From: Tetrapyrgos nigripes
Lineage: Eukaryota > Basidiomycota > Agaricomycetes > Agaricales > Campanellaceae
NCBI GenBank assembly: GCA_013368315.1
Contig: JAACJM010000318.1
Span: forward strand, 1-64,000
Direction: 5' to 3'
DNA length: 64,000 nt
The translations under genes were made by a program, and so were the position numbers. Shown here one piece after another: positions 47,286 to 58,282 of this stretch. The stretch's first letter is position 1. Each line of letters begins with the position of its first letter. The notes below the pieces were generated by a model that saw only the letters and a list, made by a program, of their open reading frames with translations, did no database searches and was not told where the DNA came from.

Positions 47286-48480
47286 TAGGAACGCCCAAAG
47301 CGTTCATGGACGCTTTGAGCGTACAGATGTGCACGGACCAAGCAAACGCTTTGGGCGTTCTGACTTGGTCCGTGCACAGGACCACAGGACATCTGAACGC
47401 CCAAAGCGTCGGTGAACGCTCTGAGCGTACAGATGTGCACGGACCAACCAAACGCTTTGGGCGTTCTGGGTTGGTCCGTGCACAGGAAACACCCACACTG
47501 CATCTGTACGCCCAAAGCGTCGGTGAACGCTTTGAGCGTACAGATGTGCACGGACCAACCAAACGCTTTGGGCGTTCTGGGTTGGTCCGTGCACAGGAAA
47601 CACCCACACTGCCTCTGTACGCCCAAAGCGTTCATGGACGCTTTGAGCGTACAGATCTGCACGGACCAAGCAAACGCTTTGGGCGTTCTGACTTGGTCCG
47701 TGCACAGGACCACAGGACATCTGAACGCCCAAAGCGTTGGTGAACGCTCTGAGCGTACAGATGTGCACGGACCAACCAACAAACGCTTTGGGCGTTCTGA
47801 CTTGGTCCGTGCACAGGACCACAGGACATCTGAACGCCCAAAGCGTCGGTGAACGCTCTGAGCGTACAGATGTGCACGGACCAACCAAACGCTTTGGGCG
47901 TTCTGACTTGGTCCATGCACAGGACCACAGGACATCTGAACGCCCAAAGCGTCGGTGAACGCTTTGAGCGTACAGATGTGCACGGACCAACCAAACGCTT
48001 TGGGCGTTCTGGGTTGGTCCGTGCACAGGAAACACCCACACCGCATCTGTACGCCCAAAGCGTTCATGGACGCTTTGGGCGTACAGATGTGCACAGACCA
48101 ACCAAACACTTTGGGCGTACAGATGTGCACAGACCAACCAAACACTTTGGGCTTTCTGGGTTGGTCCGTGCACAGGAAACACCCACACCGCATCTGTACA
48201 CCCAGAGCGTTCATGGACGCTTTGGGCGTACAGATGTGCACGGACCAACCAAACGCTTTGGGCGTTCTGGGTTGGTCCGTGCACAGGAAACACCCACACC
48301 GCATCTGTACACCCAGAGCGTTCATGGACGCTTTGGGCGTACAGATGTGCACGGACCAACCAAACGCTTTGGGCGTTCTGGGTTGGTCCGTGCGCAGGAA
48401 ACACCCACACCGCATCTGTACGCCCAAAGCGTTCATGGACGCATTGAGCGTACAGATGTGCACGGACCAACCAAACGCGT
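47285..48480. repeat. Expanded tandem array of about 100-117 bp units
   Basis: About eleven units, each with ACGCTTTGGGCGT, TTGGTCCGTGCACAGGA and ATCTGTACGCCCAAAGCGT. Many units are close to 111 bp, so frames stay open on both strands at once. Confidence 0.9.
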
Positions 48481-51010
48481 AAAGTACTCGACGCTTTGAG
48501 CGTCGAGTATTTTTCTTGACTCTTTGGCACTTTAAGTGTACTCGACGCTCAAAGCGTAGAGTACTTGTCTTGACGCTTTGAGCGTCCAGACCTGCACTCA
48601 AAGCATCAAGCATTTTTCTTCACTCACACCTGACACTTGGAGTGTCAAGGACTGTACTCGACGCTCAAAGCGTCAAGAAAGTGACTTGACGCTTTGAGCG
48701 TAGAGTACTTGTCTTGACGCTTTGAGCGTCCAAAGCAAGCATTTTTCTTCACTCATACTTGACACTCTGAGTGTCAAGAGAAGTACTCGACGCTCAAAGT
48801 GTGACTTGACGCTTTGAGCGTCCAGAAAGTTACTTGACTCTTTGACACTTGAAGTGTCAAGAGAATTACTCAATGCTCAAAGTGTCAAGACAAGTGCTCT
48901 ACGCTTTGAGCATCGAGTAAATTACTTGACGCTCTGAGCATTGAGAGGAGTACTTGACACTTAAAGTGTCAAGAGAATTACTCAACACTCAAAGCGTCAA
49001 GACAAGTACTCTACGCTTTGAGCGTCGAGTAATTTACTCAACGCTCAAAGCGTAGAGTACTTGTCTTGACACTATGAGCGTTGAGAGGAGTACTTGACAC
49101 TTAAAGTGTCAATAGAATTACTCAACGCTCAAAGTGTCAAGACAAGTACTCGATGCTCAAAGTGTCCAGAAAGTTACTTGACGCTTTGAGCGTTGAGTAA
49201 ACTACTTGACACTCTGAGAGTTGAGTGATTCTCCTGACACATTAAGTGTCAAGTACTCTCAACAGCGTTCAGATATGTACTGGATGCACGGACAAGTAAA
49301 AATTTTACTGTCCATGCACATCTAGACGCTTTGAGCGTCCAGGATCTGGATGCTCAAAGCATCCAGATGTGTACTAGATGCACGGACCAAGTATAATTTT
49401 ACTTGGTCTGTAAATCTAGTAGTACATTCCAAGTACATTCGGACGCTCAAAGCGTTCAGATGTGTACTAGATTTACAGACCAAGGACACTCCAAGTGTCA
49501 AGTACTTGAGTACTTTACTCAACGCTCAAAGCGTCAAGAACTTACTTGACACTCCCCTCAAAGTTTCTATAGATTTGTGTATACATGTATTACTACTATG
49601 TCTTGTAAACAACTAAACTTACTTTGTAAAATAAAGCACTAATATCCGAACACTTTGGGCGTCCAGATGTGCAGACCAAGCAAACTTTTTGGGTGTTCTG
49701 ACTTGGTCCGTGTACAGGAGATCTGAACACTTTGGGCGTGCACAGGAAACACCCACACCACATCTGTACGCCCAAAGCGTTCACAGACGCTTTGGGCATT
49801 CAGACTTGGTTCGTGCACAGGAAACCACAGGACATCTGAACACCCAAAGCATCAGTGAATGCTTTGAGCATACAGATGTGCTCTTGCACCCGATGAGCAT
49901 AAAAAGGTGTGTTCAATTTTATTATCCATGTGAAGTCGCTTAGGTACAAATTGAATTGCTTTATATATTATCGGTAAGCTTCATATAATGGCAACGTCCT
50001 AGTCCTCCTGCGCAATCTCGCAAACATATACTCCTCCACATGAAAGCAACTATCCTGTAATTTTTTCACTATTTTTTTCGATTTTTCCAGACTTTTCAAA
50101 AGCTATCTACCTCCAGAAAATTTTTTGATATCAGAAAATAAGCGAGACTCTAAGACTTCCGGCTGCCACAAACAGATCAACGACTTGAGCATTCACCCTC
50201 ATTTGTCTGCATGAATGACTTAATCATTGACTCTGTACGCCCAAAGCGTTCACTGACGCTTTGGGCGTTCAGATGTGCTGCAGGTTTGCATTGCACAGAC
50301 CATAGGAACGCCCAAAGCGTTTGCTTGGTCCGTGCACATCTGGATGCTCAAAGCGTCAGTGAACGCTTTGGGCATCCAGATATGGATTTACAGAGCACGG
50401 ACCATAAGAACGCCCAAAGCGTTTGCTTGGTCCGTGCACATCTGGACGCTCAAAGCAGAAGTGAACGCTTTGGGCGTTCAGATGGCAGCAGGTTTCCAGT
50501 GCACGGACCATAAGAATACCCAAAGTGTTTGCTTGGTCCGTGCACATCTGGATGCTCAAAGCGGAAGTGAACGCTTTGGGCGTTCAGATGGCAGCAGGTT
50601 TCCAGTGCACGGACCATAAGAACGCCCAAAGCGTTCACTTGGCCAGTGCACATCTGGACGCTGATGGATGAGTGAAGTAATACTCCGCTCACCGTGTCCA
50701 AAATATATTCTATACTCAAAAATTTAACAGGACGCTGTGAGCGGAGTGAACACTCACAGTGTCCAAAACATATTCTACACTCAAAGATTTTATGGACACT
50801 GTGAGCTTTCACTCCGCTCACAGCGTTCAAAATATATTCTACACTTAAAGATTTAATGGGACGCTGTGAGCGGATTCAATGCTCACAGCATCCTGGTTTA
50901 ATGCTTCAGCCACTGAGAATAAAAAATTGTATCGAAAGAGAGGCTCTAGTAAGTTCTTGACGCTTTGAGCATTGAGTGATTCTCTTGACACTTTAAGTGT
51001 CAAGTACTCC
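48481..51010. repeat. Palindrome-rich block, copy 3
   Basis: 48481-49620 matches 45365-46490 (offset about +3127 to +3140) and 49895-51000 matches 41197-42330 (offset +8686). Confidence 0.85.
49001..49065. repeat. 65-bp compound palindrome
   Basis: 32-nt arms around one central T with a single mismatch (49027/49040). Each arm is itself a smaller hairpin with ACGCT and AGCGT stems. Confidence 0.85.
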
Positions 51011-51184
51011 TCTCAACGCTCAAAGTGTAGAGTACTTGTCTTGACGCTTTGAGCGTCCAGACCTGCACTCAAAGTTTCAAGCCTTTTTTTTCACTCATAC
51101 TTGACACTCAGAGTGTCAAGTACTGTACTCGACGCTCAAAGCATCAAGAAAGTGACTTGACACTTTGAGCATTGAGAGGAGTGC

Positions 51185-51660
51185 TTGACACTTAAAGTGT
51201 CAAGAGAATACTTATACTCATACTCATGCCAAAAGCATCCATGTATGTGCATGAGTATGAGTACTCATATACATGGATGCTTTGGGTATTCCGCTCAGAG
51301 CGTTCATACACATACACATACTCATACTCATACTCATACATACATGGATGCTTTGGGCATTCGGCTCAGAGCTTTCATACACATACTCATACTCATGCAC
51401 ATACATGGATGCTTTGGGCATTCCGCTCAGAGCGTTCAGTATATGTATGTGCATATGCATACTTATAGTCATACTCATATGCATACATGGACACTTTGGG
51501 CATTCCGCTCAGAGCGTTCATACTCATATACATACTTGTACTCATACTCATACTTATACTCATACTCATTATGCATGCACATACATGGACGCTTTAGGCA
51601 TTCCGCTTAGAGCGTTCAGTATATGTATACTCATATGCATCCTCATATGCACACATGGAT
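51185..51660. repeat. CATACT microsatellite interleaved with GATGCTTTGGGCATTC palindromic units
   Basis: Five or six units of 65-100 bp alternating (CATACT/CATATG)n with ATGGATGCTTTGGGCATTC and CGCTCAGAGCGTTCA. Confidence 0.8.
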
Positions 51661-51671
51661 GCTTCTTGACA

Positions 51672-51860
51672 CTCTGCCCAAATCCTGTCCCCCCCCTACC
51701 CAAATCCTGCCCCTCCCCTACCCAAATCCTGCCCCTCCCCTACCCAAATCCTGCCCCTCCCCTACCCAAATCCTGCCCCTCCCCTACCCAAATCCTGCCC
51801 CTCCCCTACCCAAATCCTGCCCCTCCCCTGCCCAAATCCTGCCCCTCCCCTACCCCCCCC
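51672..51860. repeat. 22-bp C-rich minisatellite
   Basis: About eight or nine copies of CCCAAATCCTGCCCCTCCCC with a TA link. Confidence 0.9.
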
Positions 51861-51888
51861 TGGGGTAGACCCCTACTCAAACCCTAGG

Positions 51889-51918
51889 ATATCCTAATAA
51901 CCCTAACCCTAACCCTAA
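51889..51918 (+). repeat. Interstitial telomeric repeat, three perfect units
   Basis: TCCTAATAACCC-like lead-in and CCCTAA x3 (51901-51918). Right of this point the dispersed palindromic repeats stop. Confidence 0.85.
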
Positions 51919-51929
51919 GCTACCGAGTC

Positions 51930-52800
51930 CTGAAGATAGAGCAGTCCTAGAGCCTGGAGAACAGTCTGAATACTTGCTGATTCTCTCGCCTTTTGTTTGA
52001 GATGATTTTTTGTCTGAGTTTGTCCGGAACACGTTCATGTCTCGACGCATGGGTAAGCGCAAAAAAGAGACGAAGTCCAAAACTTACATTAAATAATTAA
52101 ATTGCTAGACCTGAAGTATCACTTCACGACAATGGACATTTACATGAATTAATCTGTGTCCTAGCAAAAAATGCTGCCACTTTAAGCATACTCAAAATGA
52201 AATATCCTATAGATGCTTTTTATGACTGATTATCTTGTCGATGCGTTCGTTGAGTAAGAGGATCACGGGAAGTCCTGAAACAGCGACTCCCCGTGCGAGT
52301 ATATTTTGAGTACATATACAAGACAATGTAAATAACTGGGAGCGGTGGGTGGGTAACGCAAAAAGCAACTGAGTGATACTGCGAGTACACTGGTGAGTGA
52401 TGGGGGGGAAAGAAAGAATGAGATGGGGGAAACGAGTCTCTCACGGTTATGAGTACATGGTAAGTTTGTAGCGGCGAGATCGAGTCTCAGAAATACAAAG
52501 AGGAGAAAAACGAATATCACGGGGAAAAACGAGACAATGATTTCAATCGAGGATGGAGAAAAGATTCTGGAAAATGGGGAAAATGTAGAAAAGAGGAGAT
52601 GGTAAAACGGAAGATCAAATTTTGAGAAAGGCCGACGCCTGAGCCACGGAGGCACAATGATAAAGATGGCAAGTCCTATGCACGGAGCATTGATTTGAGT
52701 AAGAAACGAAATTATAATCTTTAAAACACTATTCAGTAGTTAGTAGTAAAATCAGAGTAAAATGTTAACAAACTTGAAGAAATGCACTCACTGCGCAACG
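51930..52800. other. Gene-free transition segment
   Basis: No convincing ORF or repeat. Minus-strand frames at 52.2-52.65 kb are pyrimidine-rich low complexity. Confidence 0.35.
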
Positions 52801-52807
52801 TCCCACA

Positions 52808-54566
52808 TCACTTGGATCCCTTTAGGCTCCCTCTGTCTTTCTCCTTCCCAGAATTCTGCTCGGTGGGAATCGACTCATGTTTGTCCACTGGGGCTTTAGA
52901 GCGAGGCCCAGATTTGGCAATGCGGTTACTCAAGAGAGTCTTAGGGTCCGAGACTTCGAACAAAGGTCTGTTTGGTTTCCAGTGAGTCGTCTTCAATTTG
53001 ACAGACCCACGAGATAGACTTGAAGCTGATAATTCCGGAGCTGGGGTGGACTGCTCTTTATTAGCAGGGTACTGACCCCCTCCGAAGACATCTGTCTCCT
53101 GCGCGCGATCGTCAGATCCAGAAGAGGGAACTGCAAACTCGGGCCGACCGAGAAGTCTAGCGTTTTGCGAAGATGACGAGGTAGGCGTCGGAGAACCAGG
53201 TTCGGCCTGTTTAGTGACAAGGGGTCCACAGGCGGTTGACCTCGACCTGAGCTCAGGAAGATTGACAGGCACTTTCAATACTGGTATGGCAGAACGTTCA
53301 GCCTCAGAATTCGAATCAACTGTTGGGTGATCTGCCTTTCTTTCTCTCAACGGTGATAAAAATGACTCCATCACCTCGGCGGTCTCGGAGACATGAACCC
53401 GGTCATTAAGAGGCGGGTTTCCCAAGACATCCTCATCGTAATCGGTGGACTGGAAGATTTGAAGATCTGGATCAGCCTGCACTTGTATGACCTCTTCCGA
53501 TACAGAGCTGCTGGCCACCTCGGACGGTTTTTCTGCATCGTGACAGAGATAGTAGATCGTTTGTGCCAGTCTGAGAGACTGGGAGTGTGGGTGTTCGTGA
53601 TTGGTTAGGGAATCGTAAACTTCTGGGGCTGATTTGAGGAGATAGTGCATTTTTTCATACCAGCATTATAAGCTGCAAAGAATGGATGGAAGTGGCAAGA
53701 GATATTCTGCATTTCGGCGTCGCGAAATGGGAACATATTGGCCGTATATTCATTTTTGAACTCGTATTTTTGTTCGGGGGTGGTTAAGGGCTTGGAATAG
53801 TTGATTACCCGTCGATGAATGGCATCACCAGGCTGGTATCGTAGCGATACAAAGCGATATTGAACCCCCTTGGTTGGGCGAATTTTCTGCATATGGGGTC
53901 AGTCATAATGTGATGGCTCAGACTTCAATATTCAGACCTTAAAGAGTACTTTGCGGTCCTTCAAGTATTGACGTCGACTGGAAACCTTGTATTGATTATG
54001 TTTGATGATGTTCTGAATTTTCCGGAGCACATCGTCACTGGGCAACACGCAGAACATTTTGCAATCAAATGCTATGTGCAAATCTGCCCGGACTGCTTGG
54101 CAGATCATTGCGAATGTCAGAATGAACATTTGGTAGCTTAACCTGACGTGAGCAACTGACGGAGTACTATATTTAGTCTGGTATCGACGTTCAAAGTTCC
54201 TGGCGCCATTCCTATGGCCTTCTCGATTTCACCAATCTGCAGTGACTGTAAGCTCTTCGCGCTAACTCTGGACAAATGTACTTTCTAACTTGCCATCTTG
54301 ATATCGGTGCTACGTGGGATCAGATGTGCGCCTTGAACCGTTCTATCGATCACTCCGCAGGCATGGGACAGGATACATACAAATCCAAGGATTGATATCT
54401 CTATAACTCTATTTTTCTGTTTCGCTGTCCTTGGATCCGTTTTGGCATTAATATTGTGTTGGGGAGTTGAGTCCAAGATAGACCTCTGACGACGAGCTTC
54501 CTGCTTTGTTCTGTAAGGAAGATCCTCTGCATCCGAGGGTGAGGAAGGAGGAGAGCTAGACTGCAT
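52808..54566 (-). CDS. HNH_2-type (HNH endonuclease-like) domain protein
   Basis: Five-exon model: 54566-54294, 54236-54143, 54092-53938, 53886-53661, 53628-52808; sum 1569 nt (522 aa). The AHLIPRS segment (about residue 80), then NIVLRQLLTSVRADLHIAFDCKMF, fits the fungal HNH_2 pattern (AHxxP, NxxxLxxDxHxxFD) with metal- and catalytic-type His residues present. The C-terminal half is Ser/Pro-rich and probably disordered. Intron 1 (54237-54293) uses a GC donor (ATG|GCAAGT). The fourth intron is only 32 bp (53629-53660, GTATGA..TCAG); a slip in the 6-A run there is the alternative. Family knowledge: such proteins are abundant in Agaricomycetes and mostly uncharacterised, so nuclease activity is inferred. 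It is 126 bp from a divergent neighbour that shares a C.HP..AA segment. Confidence 0.65.
54237..54293 (-). other. GC-AG intron in the HNH_2-type gene
   Basis: GCAAGT donor, CTGCAG acceptor. The nearest GT donor gives an in-frame stop after splicing. Confidence 0.6.
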
Positions 54567-54692
54567 GAGGAGGAGACACAAGTTTGGGACGAGTTCGACT
54601 TGAAGGTTGAGTCATACGGGATTTACCGACTCCAGCTCGTGACTTTAGTATATGCGATCACGTGGTGATGTTCGATTTGTTTTCTGTCCACC

Positions 54693-55592
54693 ATGTCTTC
54701 GACGTGTCCTCTTGAAGCAACAGTCCCAAATTGCACCCTGAGTCCCGATACACTATCGCTCTCATTGGATGGCGCAGATATTATGCCATGTTTTCTTTTT
54801 CCCTTCGACTTGCCTCATATGAGCAGTTCCTTTTGCAGCCATCCAGTCCTCTAACATGCCTTAGCCTTATTATCTCGAGTACTTTATGGGACTCCAACAG
54901 TCAGATTTATGTCTCCAAAGTTCTCTCAACTTCCTGTATCGTGAGCACTTCTTTTCTATCTAGGCGCGTAAGATGCTGAATAACCCTTTCCAAGTTCAAT
55001 CAGACATGGCGAATTCACTGAAGATGGGTAAATGGTGCCTTGCACCCACACAGCAGACCTTGAAAGCCTTGGTAGAGCTACACCGATGTAATGTTAATCG
55101 TCCAATAGGCCAGCGAAGGCTTTTCGTCAGAGTGAGTCTTTGGGCACCCTACTTCCAAGTCTTCGCTTAATGTTTGATTTGCTACCCGTTCAAGAATACG
55201 AGTACGAATTTCTCAATCTTGGTCTTGTAGGGCCTATCTTTGTTCATGGATCCCGAGGCACCGCACAATTCGACTATCCGTATACCGACATGCCACGCTT
55301 CAGATGCTCTGTTCATCCCTGCTTAGCTGCGGCTCACTGTCACAGTGTTTTTAGCCGTTGCCAGGACTCCAGTCTTTATCAGTCCGCTTCAGAAAGACTC
55401 TTGTTAGTGTCTTTCATGGCCTTCTTATGGGCAAAAAATGTTCCGCAGGAATTTCAGGAACAGCCTGGATATGCCATCATGGATGATGATGGTGACAAGG
55501 ATGCGGTCTCTGCCGCAAAATTGCTGGATGGTCTTCAACTTATCTCGGACAGTGACATGACTGTAGCGGCTGATGGCGATAGGTTTACATAA
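54693..55592 (+). CDS. Divergent partner of the HNH_2-type gene, related C-terminal region
   Basis: Model uncertain. A first exon probably starts at ATG 54693; coding exons are clear at about 54970-55131 (ARKMLNNPFQVQSDMAN...RRLFVR) and from about 55203 to the TAA at 55590-55592. The segment YTDMPRFRCSVHPCLAAA resembles RDAEMQNISCHFHPFFAAY of the neighbouring gene, and the preceding LKALVELHRCNVN...RRLF resembles IQNIIKHNQYKVSSRRQ. No AHxxP/HxxFD core was found, so if it belongs to the same family the HNH part is missing or degenerate. The C terminus is acidic. The 126-bp gap to the other gene suggests a shared promoter. Confidence 0.45.
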
Positions 55593-55599
55593 ATATTAT

Positions 55600-57655
55600 T
55601 ATAGTTATGCATGCATGATAGTCTTTGCAGATAGTCATCTTCATGCGTCTGATTTGCGTTATCCATACGGAATTTGCGGTTGAAGGCTTAAGTATCTACT
55701 GGTCACTGTAGCATAGTCCCTTCCGAGTCTCACAAGACTAACTTAACTATCTCCAAATATCCACTAGTTCTGATTCAATCCTCCTACCAATATCCTGTCC
55801 TACATCATAGCTATCCATAGCTGGTTCCACCTGGATATATATTCGGTGCTGTTTTGCCAAAGTGCGTGGACCGTCGTTGTACCCGCCTTTCTTAAATGAT
55901 TCATAAACACCTTTGTCCATGTATCACCTCAATTCCACTCTATCCTCATACCTGCGACCCGCAAAACTGTGTTTGGGCTCTTGAACCCGCGCTCAGCTCT
56001 CCTCCCTTTCTCCCTCCTTCCGGACTCTCCGTGTTCGGCACATTCATGATACGTTATGGATTTTCTTCTAGGATGCACGTGGTTGAAGGAAGACAGGAAG
56101 ATATAGCTGTGGAAAGGACAGGCCTTCCACCGTTGGTGAGTTGTAGTACGTTGGGTTGAAAAGTTCTTGAAAACTGTTCGGGCTGAGCCTGGAGATGCTT
56201 GGGAGAGTGTGAGGGTGCTCAGTCGGCGGTGGCCAGATGAGCCTGGGATGCCAGGTATGACACCCTCAATCCCCAATTAGAAATGAGCTTATACTAAAAA
56301 TCATTCCAGAACTAGGTATAGCTCTTGGCCGCATGCTCTGGACGCCGTCATGTCCACCTATGATCTTCGGGCCCCGTCAGCGAAAGCAGGCGCCGTCATT
56401 AACGAGGTCTCCGCTCCCTGTCATTTACCACTCAAATCTGCAAGCCTCGACAAGTCGTATCGTACTGCGATAGTCACTTTTCAACGTTCGGTCTATCCGA
56501 TATGTTGACTATGGAGATGTGCGGCAGCCGGCTCAAGAAACAATATAGGGCTGAGGAGAGCGCTGAAGGATCATAGTTGGTAGTCAATTTGACAAAGTAG
56601 AGAGTGGAATCAAGAGGTATATGTTCTCCGTGGAAGATCTTCATGTAATTGTAGTCGTATTATGATAAGCCTCACCATTTCGCTCAACCCCTCGTCAACC
56701 CAATCGCAACCTAACTCAACCTAACCAGCAGTGACTATTGACTTGCCACCATATAAGAGCCATGGCCAACGCCTCACTCGAGGCTTCCAGTTGTATCACA
56801 TCACCAATGCCCAAAACGTTAAAGGTATGGCCTTTTTAGACGACCTTCGCCCGTGTATCTCTGTCCGTGCCTAGCATTATCTTACTACACTTATTGACAA
56901 AGATAGAATTCTTTCTTACATCGAAGCTTATTCTCAACAAGGAGAAAGAGCAAGGCCTGCTCAATGAAAGCCAAGGAATGTTGCAGCTCCCTAGTGTTCA
57001 CTCCACTCTTGGACACAACACCGATCGTGATTGATAGATAAAAATTCCGGGCGATGCTTGACTATGAAGTGATTATGCGGTGACGCGTACGGTTGCGAAT
57101 AACAGCTTACGTCACGAAAAGGCCTGCCCAAAGACATGAGCATGGTCTTCGTTGATAACCAGCGTCATTTTACGAAGACGATCAAAATAGGAACGAGCTA
57201 TTTTCGGTTTTGATCATCACAAAGTCGAAAGCATTTGCCTTTGGTGAAAGCATTAAGATAGCTGCAATACTTATCTAGTGCGAGAGACTCCCCGGATGCC
57301 TAAATGTTATTAATTCTTTGAAAACTTCATATTCCATCTTCTACTTGTCCACTACGATAGCGAAAACCCATCAAAGCCCCGGAACGATATCTGACGGGGC
57401 CTATAGAGTAGTGTAAAGTTCATACCGGAGAACTTGAGAGAAGCACGCATTCGCAGTAGCTGTTGAAAAACAACCCCCAATAACTATAAAGCACGTCGTT
57501 CAACAGTACGTACTACCAAATGCGTTCCCATTGTCCCAAATACGGAGATATGTTAGAATGTAGCCCTAGATAGAATACGAGATAATGTGTCTCGTAGTAT
57601 CGAAGACGGACGTAAGTACCTAGATAGAATACGAGATAATGTAAATCTAGGTATG
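55600..57655. other. Intergenic, no gene supported
   Basis: Only short or low-quality ORFs; a 24-bp direct repeat (TAGATAGAATACGAGATAAT) occurs at about 57570 and 57620, just left of the MITE. Confidence 0.4.
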
Positions 57656-57657
57656 TA

Positions 57658-58282
57658 AGTAAATGCAAGGGGGACCGAAAATTTTGTAACATTACACAAT
57701 GTTGAAAAATTTTTTAACGACCTCCAGGCTGCGACCGACCGACCGTACTTACCATATTTGGAAGGTTATTCTCACTGACTAATCACTGACTTACCAAATT
57801 TGGCTAGTTCCTAGCGGATGAGATGCTGTTTGGATGAGCTACCTTCATCCGCGGATGATTGGTAGGTATACTTAAACATTTTAAGAACATCTATTCACTG
57901 TGCTCAACCAATTTGAAGTACAGTACATGAAAATTATTGTAGTTCTGCGTCACTTTGGCACATAGTAAGTTACAGTAAGGACAGTAAGTACAGCGGCAAG
58001 AGCATGAAAGTGCTTAGCCACTGAAATTTAATACACTATAGCAAACCTCGACCAGCCTTAAAACAGTCTAGACCAAGCCAAATTGAAGGTTTCCTTGGAT
58101 TTGTGACCAAAACCGAGCCGCCTGCAAGATGTGGATGCCTCTGTTGGCAACTAAGACATTTTAAGTGGCTCAAATGTCGCGCAAAACATAGGGTTCCAAA
58201 ATTTTTTAGTGACCTGAGACTGCCGACCGACCGACCACCGGAGTGTGCCGGTCCGCAATCCCGGGTCCCCCTTGAGTAAATG
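57658..58282. mobile_element. 609-bp hAT-like MITE with perfect 8-bp target duplication
   Basis: Element 57666-58274. Ends are perfect 11-bp inverted repeats, CAAGGGGGACC (57666-57676) and GGTCCCCCTTG (58264-58274). They are flanked by identical AGTAAATG at 57658-57665 and 58275-58282. GACCGACCGACC occurs near each end (about 57735 and 58223), like hAT subterminal repeats. No transposase is encoded. An 8-bp duplication and CA-starting ends are typical of hAT elements; superfamily assignment is inference from these. Confidence 0.85.

Noticed and set aside
47252..48613. 453-codon minus-strand ORF, and a 408-codon ORF in another frame (47304-48530)
   Set aside because: Both strands are open simultaneously across the about 111-bp array (a multiple of three). 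The translation is only the repeated unit and includes palindrome-encoded segments; no gene signals.
51185..51887. ORFs of 80-204 codons with Tyr/His/Met-rich readings
   Set aside because: They are translations of CATACT microsatellite and a C-rich minisatellite.
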